A stretch of DNA of 64,000 nucleotides from Abelmoschus esculentus (taxonomy: Eukaryota; Streptophyta; Magnoliopsida; Malvales; Malvaceae), in assembly GCA_035048815.1 (NCBI GenBank), contig JAUCBN010000016.1:3402501-3466500 (forward strand). The letters are read 5' to 3'. This document shows positions 48,397 to 59,366 of the stretch, piece after piece. The position numbers were made by a program, and so were the translations under genes. Below the pieces are notes generated by a model. It ran no database searches. It was not told the origin of the DNA and saw only the letters and a program-made list of their open reading frames with translations. Every line of letters begins with the position of its first letter. Positions within the stretch are counted from its first letter, which is position 1.

Positions 48397-50200
48397 ATGG
48401 TTTTTTCTTTGGGGAATGATTTCGTTAATGCAGTTAAAGCGTTGAACGAAATAAAGGCGTCGTTAGGGTGGAGAGTGGTGTATTCTTGGGTCGGTGATGA
48501 TCCTTGCGGCGACGGAAATCTGCCGCCATGGTCGGGTATCACCTGCACTCTCATGGGTGACTATAGGGTTGTCACCGAATTGTAATTTCCATTTTCATCT
48601 CTATTTTTCTGTTTTTCAATTAAGTTCATTTCCCCTTTAAATTGCTTCGTTTTAATTCTCAGGGAAGTGTATGCAGTGTCGATCGTCGGGCCGTTTCCCG
48701 TTCCGGTCACAAATTTGTTCGATCTTACAAGACTGTACGAATATGATTAACCTTTTCCTAAGCCTTCTTCAAGTAAATTTAAAGTTATTAAATTGTTGCT
48801 TATTACAGTGATATGCATAATAACAAGCTGACCGGACCGATTCCGCCTCAAATCGGACGGCTCAAACGTCTTAAAATTCTGTATGTTCTTTTGTTTTAAA
48901 TCGATGATTTATGTTCTTCAGAGTTGGAATCTAGATTATGAGGTAATGTTATTTTCTTATTACTCTAAGACTTTGATTCCATGTCAGTTCTTTAATTATC
49001 TGTTTTTTGTTCTAGTAATTTGAGATGGAATAAGCTACAAGACGTTCTTCCTTCTGAAATTGGTGAACTTAAGAGTCTAACACATCTGTAAGCAGCACCT
49101 GGATTTTTTTTTCACATTAAGATCTCCAAGATTGTTGCTTCCTACTAACCTGAAAATTGCATAGGTATCTGAGCTTCAACAATTTTAAAGGGGAGATCCC
49201 GAAGGAGCTTGCAAGTCTGCCGGAGCTTCGTTACATACATCTGCATCAAAACCGGTTTTCAGGCCGGATTCCAGCAGAGTTAGGCACTTTGGAGAAACTT
49301 CAGCACTTGTAAGATAACCAATCTCCTTAAACACTCAATGTTCCTTAGTAAGCTTGGAACTAAAGTTACCTGTTCCTTTGGTAGCTCAGATTTTAACACT
49401 GTATGTTCATAGGGATGTCGGGAACAATCATTTGGTGGGTACTATAAAACAACTCATAAGCCTGTATGGTTGTTTCCCATCGCTTCGAAATCTGTAAGTT
49501 CATCCTGTATTACAAGCTTTGCTATTTCTGATGAATGTCTAATTGCAGCAACATTTGCCTTAGTTACCTAAATAATAACTACTTGACGGGAGGAATTCCG
49601 GCAAAGCTAGCAAGCTTGAACAATTTGGAAATCTTGTAAGTATACTTTAACCTTTGAGGAAATGGCAATGGAGTTCGCCTTGTTTTCGGATACCCTTTTA
49701 ACCATATTAGAATACTCCGGTCTAACTCAGACTTCCATTATTCGATCTACTGGTTGTTCTACTGGTTGCAGGTACCTATCCTACAACAAACTCTCAGGAG
49801 TCATACCATCCGACATTGTTCATCTCCCTCAGTTAACATCTTATTCGACATTTCCGATTCAGTTGCCATGCATTTGTGGTTTGTTCCAGCTTTCAGAGCT
49901 AATTCAGCACTGATGCATTCATAAGCTATATTCGATCTACTTGGACCTGCAGGCATTTAGATCACAATCAATCTGTAGAAAGAATTCCTGAAAAACTCTA
50001 TAAACATCCCTTCCTGAAAGAAATGCAAGTTTTCTTCAACCCTCCCTTCCTAGTAACTTACAATTCTTTTAATGTCTGTTAACTGACAATTTATCAAAAT
50101 TGTTTACAGGTACATTGCCGGAAATTCGTTCCAAAAAGGAGCAAAATCCATTGGTGTCCCAAAAGTCCTGGAACTTGCAGATTCAGAGTTCCTAGTTTAG
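48397..50200 (+). pseudogene. Leucine-rich repeat protein gene, probably defective
   Basis: Ten exon-like blocks encode a plant LRR protein: 48397-48581, 48663-48734, 48809-48880, 49016-49087, 49165-49308, 49413-49493, 49564-49635, 49772-about 49843, 49953-50024 and 50110-50200. Most are 72 nt, one LRR each. The cap is ALNEIKASLGWRVVYSWVGDDPCGDG and the end is KVLELADSEFLV. Three faults stand out. The first block lacks a signal peptide, and TTAATGCAG at 48425-48433 looks like an acceptor for a missing upstream exon. Block 8 has lost its GT donor (CTTATTCGAC where a GT is expected), so read-through stops at 49911-49913. The block 9 donor is GC (AT|GCAAGT). Frames are otherwise open, so loss is recent, or a shortened 8-block protein is made. 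Intact relatives are predicted secreted or membrane-linked proteins of unknown role. Confidence 0.6.
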
Positions 50201-51451
50201 AGTATAAAGAGCTATATAGAATTCTTTATTGTTTATGAGTTATGGAAATTTTGATTATATTTTCCATGACACTGGTTCATCTAGGTCTCTAGCAAAGGAA
50301 ATAAACAGATTTACATCGAGGCATTTGATCACTAGAATTTAAAAATATTTAATTTGATGATTTAACTTTAAAATTTTTCATGTTATGGTCGCTCTCAGAT
50401 GATATATTTATACAAATAAAAAATTGGTTAATCCTAAAAAATTATCTTGATTAATTGGATATTTTTATTATTCAATTCTTGGTCCTATATCAATTAAATC
50501 AAATAATTGATTAATCGATTAATTGAAATATTTGATTCTGAAAACAATTTCTTTACTTTGTTTATTAAAATATTAAATATAATAATATAATAAATTTAAT
50601 CATTGTTCAGTTGAGATAAAAATGTATCAAAATAGATCAAAACTTTTTAAAAAAAAAATCAAAAGGATATCAAAATCATTGGAGCATAAGATATTGTAAT
50701 GCATAAAATTTAAAAATATTATATATAATTGACCAAGTCATTTAATTAATTTTATTTAAAATTATGAACCGTAATCGAATCAAAATAATTTATTTTAAAA
50801 TTTATACAAAAATTGAGTTCGATTAATATTTTAAAAAAATATTTAGATATATCGGATTGACTTTGGCATCACATAGATAATAATAGGTGAAAAAACTATC
50901 TGAGCTTGCAAAAACAAGATTCTTTCCCCAACTTTAGGGAAAGGAAACCTTTCCTTGAGAAAGAATACGTATCTTGTTGCAGACTGAAGGGTGGTTAAGT
51001 TTAAGAATATCTAAAGCTCCCTTTTGCATGCAAAGTAAGCAATGCCATAGCCTAAGCTTGCTTGCTTCCATTGCATGACAACAACCCCGGGGAGAAATCT
51101 TCCTTTGTAGTACCATATTTATAAGACAGCTAACCGATTCATTGCTTAAATACCTTCACACTTCTGTATTTCTTTCAAAACAAATCATCTGGACTGAAAC
51201 AATTGATGAAGAATTTGGCAGAAATCTGGAATTTCGGTAGCCACCAAGCAGATTACTTACATATATAGGTAATAATTCTATCATCTCACCTAACATAACC
51301 TTGGGGTTTTCTGAATTCTCACCCTTTAGTTTTGGTATTTCAAATTAACATTTTCTTTTCTGAATGTAGGAGAAAGACATAAAGTTGAAGTTGCGATAGC
51401 ATACCTTAATTTCGGATTTTGCAGAGAAGAGATCGCAGAACTGGTTTCGAA
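50201..51451. other. Spacer and remorin 5' region
   Basis: The 50340-50870 stretch is AT-rich with no coding signal. At 51207 an ATG opens a 20-codon frame (MKNLAEIWNF...) upstream of the remorin start. This could be an upstream ORF in its leader. Introns in the 5' UTR are possible (GT at about 51236, AG before 51424) but not proven. Confidence 0.45.
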
Positions 51452-52644
51452 ATGATGAGTTGGAATCATGATTCAAACTATGAACCAGAGCAAGTAGTTG
51501 GTGTAGCAGCAGCTGCATATGTTGTTGCCTCCATTGAAGAACCGAGCATTCATGGCCAGAAAAAGACCAGTACACGTCTTGAACCGTCTTTGATCAAGGA
51601 CAAGAGCAGGAGGGAAGATGCAACGTCTTCAACTTCAAGAAAAGGCACCCTATCTAAACAATCTTTAGGTAAAGGTTCAAGGCGTAAGAAATAGAATTCA
51701 GACATTCATGTAACTAAGTATTAAGAATACTGCTTGACGCTGCTTAACCAAAAGAAATTAACAGGTGAAGGTCCAAAGAAAGTTTCAGAAAGAGCAGACA
51801 GCAAAGCTTCAGTATTCAATGCTGAGGAACGTAGACGTGTGCCATCATTTAAAAGACCTCCTAGTTTTTCCGATCAAATGGGAAGTTCGAGCCGCACACA
51901 ACCTGAAAGTTCCTCGAAACCTGATATACTTTACAGTCAACCAGAAAGTGCAGCACCGAAACGTGAAAGGGCAGTGCCAAAGCCAGACCATCATGTCATG
52001 AAACCAGGAACTCCAGCAACAAGACCTGAACTGCCTGCGACTATTAGGCCCATGACTCCAGTGACAGATGCTGAAAGACAAAGTGCAGTAAGGGCAGGGC
52101 CAGAGCAAGCAAAAGCAGATGCTTGGGAGAAGGCTGAGATGGCTAAGATCAGAGATCGGTAACAATACATTGAGGCCAATATAATTAAACCATAAAGCAA
52201 CTTAACTGCATTGAAATAACAAATACAGTCCATCTTTCAGTTTATCAAGCAAATCATACTATAATATCTTCCTTACTAACAATGGATTACAGGTATGTGA
52301 AGTTAGATGAAACTATAGTTGCATGGGAGGAAAAGAAAAAGAAGAAGGCCAGAGATAAGCTGGAAAAAGCAGAGGTTAGACTTGTTTTCCTTCTCTAAAT
52401 TCGAAACAATTCTTAGAAACTAACAGCTTATTTCTTCAAGCAGAAGAGCGAATCGGAGAAAAAGAGAGCAAAAGCCTTAACAAAATTTAGGAATGAAATA
52501 GACTACATCAAACAAGTTGCAGACGGAGCAAGAGCAGAGGCAAAGGCAAGGCAAAGAAATGATGAGCTTAAAGCAAAGGAAAAGGCAAATGTAATTAGAA
52601 TAACAGGAGAGCTTCCAGTTACATGCTTCTGCTGTAGAATTTAA
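51452..52644 (+). CDS. Remorin family protein
   Basis: Four exons (51452-51668, 51765-52158, 52293-52374, 52444-52644) join to 297 aa. The acceptor of exon 4 may instead be at 52441, adding one Gln. The N-terminal 185 residues are Ser/Pro/Lys-rich and disordered-looking (PKPDHHVMKPGTPATRPELP...). The Remorin C domain (about 185-290) is a basic/acidic coiled coil: DAWEKAEMAKIRDRYVKLDE, WEEKKKKKARDKLEKAE and a KKRAKALTKFRNEI block. The very end, GELPVTCFCCRI, carries the Cys pair that anchors remorins to plasma-membrane nanodomains by S-acylation. Remorins organise membrane domains in plant-microbe signalling and virus movement. From memory, a remorin sits beside CLE10 in Arabidopsis too. The first ATG (MM) is assumed; an upstream coding exon is possible. 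Confidence 0.88.
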
Positions 52645-53466
52645 CTAATAATGTAGCATCACGTGTACAAAATTACATCCGTAAAGATCATTTACACAAT
52701 GTTGTGACTAACTAAAGGATGTCAATCACAAGTATATACACCATAATTTGAACTATTTAGCTTTTGTTTCAATCAAGAAGATTCTTGAAGAACCTTGTGT
52801 AGCTTTACTACTATTTCTGAAAACTGATGTTCGGTATGATCATCTATGAAAATCCTACCCAATGTCCAGACGCAGCGACCTACTGGATGCACTGGAAAAA
52901 TTACTACTATTGCTTCAAGAGCTAAAAGATTAAGTAAAAAGAGCCTCAGTGCGCCTAGCGCCTGATAAAATTAAGGCAACAAGTAAAAGTAATTTTCAAG
53001 GGCTAAAAGATTAAGCATCTGGCAAAGCCATTTATCTGAACCTGGAATCATTTACAACAATATAAAGCAGAAATTTTATACCAGAGCCCAGAAAAAATAT
53101 GATTGTAAACAATAAAGAGAACGGAATAACCACCACAATTAACTGAAAATTATATTCTTTGGAGAACTCAAGCTTGTACAACAGGTAAGTGCCATTCCAA
53201 TGACATCATTAAGGGCGTAACCACAATTGACAAAACAAGCTTTTGAAATGCTTTGAGGTCACTGTCCATCATGAAAACAGTACACTAATCTGAAGGATTC
53301 AGGAAGCTGAAAAAGTCCCCTTACGGGCAATGGAGCTACAAATTTTCAAATAAAAGCAGTGGGGTGACTGGTGAGCATCGAAAGAAGGATGATGCCAGAT
53401 TACACCAATAAATGTGTTCACTTGGAACCATATATCTCATAGACCCTGAAGAAAGAAAGCAACATC
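52645..53466. other. Intergenic between convergent remorin and RING genes
   Basis: The two genes converge here, so the stretch should hold both 3' UTRs. I see no further coding sequence. Confidence 0.5.
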
Positions 53467-54258
53467 TCATGAGGTGATTTCTCTTACCAGCCTTTCCAAC
53501 ATAGGGTAGGCAAAGTACAGTACCAAGAAAGATGGGATGGCAAAAACAACTGTCACCAGCAAATAGAGTAATAGGATAACAGCACACCCCGGTATTGCAA
53601 AGAAGACAACCAGAAGGAAAATGATAACCAAAGGGAACTTGGACGTAAAGTGAATGAAGAAATCCAATGATTTAAGAAGTGAGAAATAATGCCTCTCTGC
53701 ATTATTTCTGCCGACATTATCTAGCAACCTAACTTGTTCAGAACGATTCTCATATGACCCTCTCCTAACAACACCATGATTAGCTTGATTTCCAAGCATT
53801 AAATTACATCTCGGAGAGCCAACCAGTTGATTATCCCCAGACAGATTTCTCCTGGCAATGCCATACCTATCCCCATTCAAGCTCTCGATCATCCACAAAA
53901 TGAAGAAATTCTTGCGAGGGAGCTTGAGGTTCCCCTTATATACCAGTCGCAGCGATAGCACGTGGCACCATGGGCAAGAAATGAACACAGGGATCTTGAT
54001 TTGCTGAGTGTTGAGTTTCAAAAGAGCAGGTTGGAGACCCATGACACAATTTTGACACAGAGTGTGACCACACCATAAGACGTAAGGCACATTCTCAACA
54101 ATGTTGAAAGATTCCCAACAAATTGGACACTCTAATCCTTCATCTCTACTACCATTTGAACACACCTCATCGTCTGAACACTCGGAACAAGCTTGACTCA
54201 CCTCTTTTGAACTCTTTAACCCAATGCTTCCAATGGCATTACAAGCAAAATTCCACAT
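53467..54258 (-). CDS. RING-HC E3 ubiquitin ligase-like membrane protein
   Basis: This is a single coding exon of 263 aa starting at MWNFACNAIGSIG (54258). The RING finger is C44-x2-C47 ... C63-x-H65-x2-C68-x2-C71 ... C95-x2-C98 (CPIC, CGHTLCQNC, CPWC), a C3HC4 pattern. The C-terminal 70 residues form two hydrophobic helices (FPLVIIFLLVVFFAIPG and ILLLYLLVTVVFAIPSFLVLYFA), so it should be a membrane-anchored E3. An in-frame ATG at 54324 adds a Leu-repeat leader coded by TTG/TTA runs. I consider it 5' UTR, since TTAATTGCAG and a probable 5' UTR intron (about 54629-54373, GTAAAA...TTTCAG) lie just upstream. A close relative is the Arabidopsis RING protein adjacent to the CLE10/remorin block (inference from memory). 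The substrate is unknown. Confidence 0.85.
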   Translation of the reverse strand: MWNFACNAIGSIGLKSSKEVSQACSECSDDEVCSNGSRDEGLECPICWESFNIVENVPYVLWCGHTLCQNCVMGLQPALLKLNTQQIKIPVFISCPWCHVLSLRLVYKGNLKLPRKNFFILWMIESLNGDRYGIARRNLSGDNQLVGSPRCNLMLGNQANHGVVRRGSYENRSEQVRLLDNVGRNNAERHYFSLLKSLDFFIHFTSKFPLVIIFLLVVFFAIPGCAVILLLYLLVTVVFAIPSFLVLYFAYPMLERLVREITS

Positions 54259-56100
54259 CTTGACAGAACAATAAAAAAGTAACAACAACAATAGCAATAA
54301 ATTAAGACTGCAATTAACTCTCAAGTCTTAATTAATAACTACATAGACCAGAAAATCTGGGCCTTTTCCAACCTGAAAATCAGTATAAAAAATATTTTAG
54401 AAGATTGAAGACAATTGTTCAAAATTCAAAAATATTTCAATCCCCAATTCTTTTACTTTTAGATTCGGCATAATCATGCAATAATTATACTCATAAAATA
54501 CGAATTAAATCTCAGTAAATGCAGAAAAAAATATAAGAAAGAGATAGGAGTGCTGAATAAAATGGAAAACAAAAGCTAAAATTGTAGAAAATTGGAATCA
54601 TAAATTTTAGAGGGTAAAATTTTTTTTACCTTAGAAGCTAGATGAAGTTGAAGAAAAGGGAAAAGCGGGATTGTTTGGGAGCTAAGCCGAGAAGAGATCC
54701 ATGGAGAAAGGAACAGAAGCTATTTTAGATTGGTTCTTTTCTTCAGCCAACTGTTTAAATAAAAGGGTAAACTACATGATTAGTCATCCAACTATTCCCT
54801 TTGTCATATTTTAGTCACTCGATTAATTTTTTTTATCAAAATCATTATTAATGTTTTGTTTTGTTATGTTTTTGTCACCGACCATTAAAAATTAGGTAAA
54901 TTACTTCGGTAATCACCGAATTATATGGGTGTGTCTATTTTGATCACTGAGTTATCGAAATCGTTAATCAAACCACTAAATTTATTAAATTGACTTATTT
55001 TGATCATCGACGTTAATCAAACCACAAAAATTTATAAAATTACATGCGATCAATGGATGTTGCTCACTTAGTTATGTTCGCAAGGCATAAAACTTGTAGC
55101 ATCGGCTTGTTATTGTAGGCATATAGTATATGATCGTTAGTCGTGGTTTCTCGATACATAATGATAGATATTAACATGTACTAACAAAGTTATGTAAATG
55201 TGTTATTTTTTTCGAGCACGTTATTTTCATTATCTTGTTAAAAAATATCTTAAATACATCTAAAACAATAACACAATTATTATCACTCGAGAGATCACCG
55301 ATACTATGAAAGTGAAAATCGAAGGCCCTAGTACGAGCTGATGGTGCTCCCGTTTTGAGATGGATGGCACTGAGTCGCCTTCCGCGTGCAACAATCAACT
55401 AACCCGACAGAGTGGATCACAGAGCTATCTCCTGAGCCACTGTCCCTTTTTCTCATCAACATTCATCAAAAGTTGGCTTTTTATGTTATAAATCGCCTGA
55501 AATTCTGTTCCTTATTCCTGTTCTGGTGTGCAACCTCTTACTGCCCTAAACCAGTTGGAAGTTTGGTTTCCGTTCTTAAAAGGCATTCTAAACGTGTAAG
55601 TAGTGTAGATTAAAAGCTCCAGCTTATTTCATTACACATCTTTCCTCCTGTTGTTTATCTTCTTTGACTGTCGTATGTTTGTGTTACTGTTAAAGCTGAT
55701 GGGCTTGAATCCTCACACTCTTTTTTTTAATTTTCGTAAATAATATAACATTTTTCGTTCCCTAACTATGTTGTACTCTATGTTTCACTTTAATTTTTAC
55801 ATATAATTCTAAATATATTATTTTAAAATGAAGACATAATAATAAAATAAACGATTTTCATTTATATGATTAATGGGTTTAAATTAATATCAATGATAGT
55901 TGATTTTTTTAAAATTATGTCGATAATTATATTAAAAGAAAATTTTATCGACAAACAACCGCGGGATGATAAACACTGTCAATTATATAAGACATATGCA
56001 AAAGAGTCAACTCGCGGACATCTAACATAGAGACACAAGAAGAAAGATTAAAAACACAGGTTACTCAGTAATTCCTGTCTGATAAGTTGTATACATAATC
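54259..56100. other. RING gene 5' region and repeat-bearing spacer
   Basis: The 54259-54720 part is the leader of the RING gene with a probable intron. From 54760 to 55042 there are repeat-like phrases about 48 bp apart (GTTAATCAAACCACTAAATTTATTAAATT at 54963 and a near copy at 55011) and words such as TTTTAGTCACTCGATTAA that are common in dispersed plant repeats. A frame at 55386-55613 has no resemblance to a known protein. No gene is supported. Confidence 0.45.
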
Positions 56101-56430
56101 TTATTTGCCGAAGAAACCTTGAGCCATCTTCACGTAATCCGCACCACCTGCAGCAGACTCCTTTTCTTTTTCACCGGTTCCTTCCGACTCCGGCTTGGCA
56201 GCCGGGGCCGATTGATTGGAAGTCTGGTACTCGTGCAGGTAGTTCTCTGCCTTGTCAACGTACTGTCCGACACCCGTGTTCTTATCCAGCTTCCCGTAGT
56301 CTTTGGCAGCACCCAGAAGATCAGCAGCAGCACCGGCAACCTTCCCCTTGTCGACCTTGTCACTTTCGTTGCTGAGCGTGGATTTTGCTGCGTCGACCAC
56401 CGTCTTAGCGCTAGAGAAGAGGTCGGCCAT
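56101..56430 (-). CDS. Nodulin-related protein 1-like
   Basis: This is an intronless 109-aa hydrophilic protein. It has the family pattern MADLFSSAKTVVDAAKSTL, then KVDKGKVAGAAADLLGAAKDYGKLD, then GVGQYVDKAENYLHEYQ, and it ends DYVKMAQGFFGK. The core is Ala/Lys/Asp-rich helix, and the C-terminal third before the last motif is Pro/Glu/Lys-rich and likely disordered. In Arabidopsis the related NRP1 is heat-inducible and dampens ABA accumulation and thermotolerance. The biochemical activity is unknown. This copy is shorter than Arabidopsis NRP1 but complete at both ends. A TATA-like TATATTATA lies about 75 bases upstream and an HSE-like TTCCAGAA at 56883-56890. Confidence 0.85.
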   Translation of the reverse strand: MADLFSSAKTVVDAAKSTLSNESDKVDKGKVAGAAADLLGAAKDYGKLDKNTGVGQYVDKAENYLHEYQTSNQSAPAAKPESEGTGEKEKESAAGGADYVKMAQGFFGK

Positions 56431-56503
56431 TGTTAATCGATCTGAGTTAGAATAATAGATATGAGAAATGCGATGATATCTGACTTGTTGCTGGTGGAGT
56501 GGA

Positions 56504-56512
56504 TATAATATA
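56504..56512 (-). promoter_or_regulatory. TATA-like box of the nodulin-related gene
   Basis: The minus strand reads TATATTATA, 74-82 bases upstream of the ATG at 56430, a normal distance for a short plant leader. Confidence 0.5.
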
Positions 56513-56571
56513 GATGGTTGCGACTTGATGAGGATATTTATGAAGTATAGACCACTTCAAAGTGTCAGACG

Positions 56572-56779
56572 AAAAATTATTAGGTGAACCATGTTCATCA
56601 CGTCATTCATAGTTTTAACTAATCAAGATCGTTGATCTTAATTTTTTTAAGTGAACTATCACTTCTTTCCTACATGAATTTAGTGGGAGAGTAATTATTA
56701 GGTAGTTATTTAAAGATCAACGATCCTGATTGATTGGACCATAGATTGCGTGACGAAGAAAGTTCACGTAGTATTTCTT
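56572..56779. mobile_element. MITE-like element, copy 2 of a family
   Basis: The left arm (AAAAATTATTAGGTGAACC ... CTAATCAAGATCGTTGATCTT) and the reverse complement of the right arm (AGAAATACTACGTGAAC ... CAATCAGGATCGTTGATCTTT) match over about 65 bp with scattered differences. The size is about 208 bp with no coding content. The ends match the element at 29167-29351. It sits about 140 bp upstream of the nodulin-related gene ATG, inside its likely promoter, and its right arm contributes a TACGTG word. Confidence 0.65.
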
Positions 56780-57391
56780 GGGGTAATGGAGCACCTCAAT
56801 TTGCCAATTGCCACACAGTTTTCAGAGTTTTGATTGGCCTCGATCTTGATATTTTCATGCCACCAGGCTGACGTGTTCTGGCTTCCAGAATTTAGCAACA
56901 TGTGGTTCAGAGCTGTTGATAGAGCAAAGTCACCCTGTAAACACCGGCGACCCTAGGGTCCGGCGCTTTAATACTTCAGTCCAACTATCTATTGCCAAGG
57001 TCAGAAATTGATAACTTATGGCCTAATTTCACAACCTGGCCCGTCAAGATAGCTCTTCATTATAATATGGTCCTGCATATTTTAATATACTGCAATTGAA
57101 CCCTAAATCTCAACATACTTCATATGATTTAGACATTAACACAAATTTAAGACCCCGGATTCTTTAATTGATGGTTATAATGGTTGACACTTGTTACTTA
57201 ACGATATTTCGATTATAAAAAAAATTCGAGACGTTACACAAATAAAGTTGACACATAATTTAAATATGAATTTATTTTATTTAAATTTTATGTTTTATCG
57301 CCTAAATTAATATAAAATACTTAAAAATGCTTCAAAACGGATTTATTTGAATATTATTGAACAAATAATATTCGGATATAATAATTTCAGA
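56780..57391. other. Promoter-distal spacer and GT61 3' flank
   Basis: The stretch 56830-56990 is less AT-rich and holds an HSE-like TTC-TTC-GAA cluster (56876-56890). No gene is seen. The last part is the expected 3' UTR of the GT61 gene. Confidence 0.45.
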
Positions 57392-59366
57392 CTATGTCAT
57401 TTTGTTCATAAATACCTTTGCTTTTCTATAAGTTTGATTTAAATATTTCCTAAACCTAAGTAAATCGAGTTTAACATTTTGTTCCTTCAAATATATACGC
57501 ATAACATCGACCGACCAATTCCCGGCCTGAAATCTCCCCGGATCTTTAATCACCATATCAGTCTTGTTATACTTCTCCACCAAGCTACTCTCCTCTACAG
57601 TAATCTTATATTCAATGTAATGTATCCCCATTGCCCTAGCAGGTTCACCATAGCACATCTTCCCCACCCAATTAGTCCCCAACGGCATCACTTGCATGAA
57701 CACCGACCCCGGCCGGAGAAACAACGAGTGTGTCAGAGCGGCACCGTGAATACCGACCATGGCATGACTTGAATTCAGCAATGCATAGATTTCTTGCAAT
57801 GAAGTCATACCTGTTGGTTCAAACAAAACGACATCAAATCCGACGTTTTTCGCTACTTGAATCGCTTCGTCTTGATTCGAGATCTCCCGTCCGATGCCTC
57901 TCGGTCGGCTTAGAAACACGAGTTTTGGTCGCGAGTCGGGTTTTAGAGGATGGTTTAGGTCATGATAACCAAGTGCCTTGTCTAGGAGGGTACGGAAATG
58001 AAGCAATGTTTGTGATGGGTTTGGCATTAGTGTCATGAAACCATATGATATGAGTCCTAGAGTGGCGGAAGGGAAACAGTGAGTGGAAGTATCATTGTCG
58101 AGGTTTACTATTGGGTGCGAGCTGAAACCACGGAGCAGATTCTGGTACCTGTTTATCCACCAATCACGAGCCTTTGATACCACAAGGATGACGTCACGGT
58201 TTTTGTAGATGGAATTGATGGTGATGAAGAGTGGGATGAACCCATCATTGAAATCGTGGAAAACGTTTCCCGTGTACCCTCCCGCACTGAATACTAGGGC
58301 AGGAGAACTATGTTGGACCTCACATTTTGGGCCCAATGGGCCTGAAGTGATAGTTAATTCTTTGATTCTTTTCATTGGAAAGCTCTCCCATTTCCTTGGA
58401 TAGGGCTTGATTTTTTCTACTATGGATCCTGAGTCTGGTACGGTGGGGTCCTTGAGAAAGAACGTAGATGTGACGGGGTCAACAACGTTTGCGCCGTTGA
58501 TTGAGCACAAATCATATTCTCTATGAGAACGGTCGCAGATGATCACCTGTTTCCCCACGTGCTCTTTTCCACGGCGTTTTTCGTCAAGACTCGGCCTCCA
58601 TAGTTTATCTTGAAAAAGAAGAAAAAAAATGTTCATTTTCTCACATTTCTAACTTTATTCCACATTTTTGTTAGAAAACATAAAAAAAGTAAAGCAGTTC
58701 AAAATTTACTAACATGTTATAAACAATCGCCAAGATGGTAAAGACGGGCAATCGTTCCCACACGTATAGAAATATGTACGGTCAGAGTTTTTATTTAAAT
58801 CCGATTTTGATCTGATTCGAATATTTTTTTAAATCGACTTGATTCAAAAATAATTATCTCAAAATCGATTTTGATAAAAAATAATTTTAGGAACTGTACT
58901 CATTTTAACATTTATATTTTAACACTACATCTCGAATCTTAACTCGATAGAGAAATAATCTAAAATCTCCTATATGAGCGTCAAACAAAGATAGTAACAG
59001 CAATTTCAGCGTTGGCTTGTAAGGTAAAATTTAATGTAATCTCAATAACCCGAGGCGGGTGACGGCCTTACCTTGACTACTCCTGGAACCACCTGCTCTC
59101 ACTCTAAAAATGGACGGCACGTTGATCTCAAATACCAACAGAACTACGATGATAAGAGCCAGCACCACCACCACCGTCGCCGCCGGATTCCTCTTCTTCA
59201 TATCTGTTTTTCCTCGGAGTTTTGGCTTGTCGAGTCTGGAGAGTTGAAACAGCATCTGCCTTCTTATTTTGGATTTCTTTTCGTGATTTATGGCTGGGTC
59301 TGAAGTTTGAGAGCACATGCAAAACTTTTCTTCACCTGATGATTCTATGTGTTCTAGGTCGAGCAA
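57392..59366 (-). CDS. Glycosyltransferase family 61 protein, Golgi type II
   Basis: Two exons (59366-59072, 58608-57392) give 503 aa. A basic cytosolic tail precedes a single membrane helix (about 63-82, AATVVVVLALIIVVLLVFEI), the topology of Golgi glycosyltransferases. The luminal domain shows the GT61/DUF563 blocks: CDRSHREYDLC, SAGGYTGNVFHDFNDGFIPLF, KLVFLSRPRGIGREISNQDE, and the nucleotide-sugar hallmark MVGIHGAALTHSLFLRPGSVFMQVMPLG. Plant GT61 enzymes add xylose or arabinose to xylan (XAT, XYXT, MUCI21) or act on N-glycans (XYLT). The clade cannot be fixed here, but a xylan-decorating role is the better guess. The start is uncertain: methionines at residues 38 (59255) and 56 lie closer to the helix. 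The exon 2 acceptor (TTTTTCAAG) is a plain AG. Confidence 0.88.

Noticed and set aside
51207..51269. 20-codon frame as the first remorin exon
   Set aside because: It can be an upstream ORF, but no in-phase splice to the remorin frame could be shown.
55386..55613. 75-codon plus frame between RING and nodulin-related genes
   Set aside because: No resemblance to a known protein and no conserved context.
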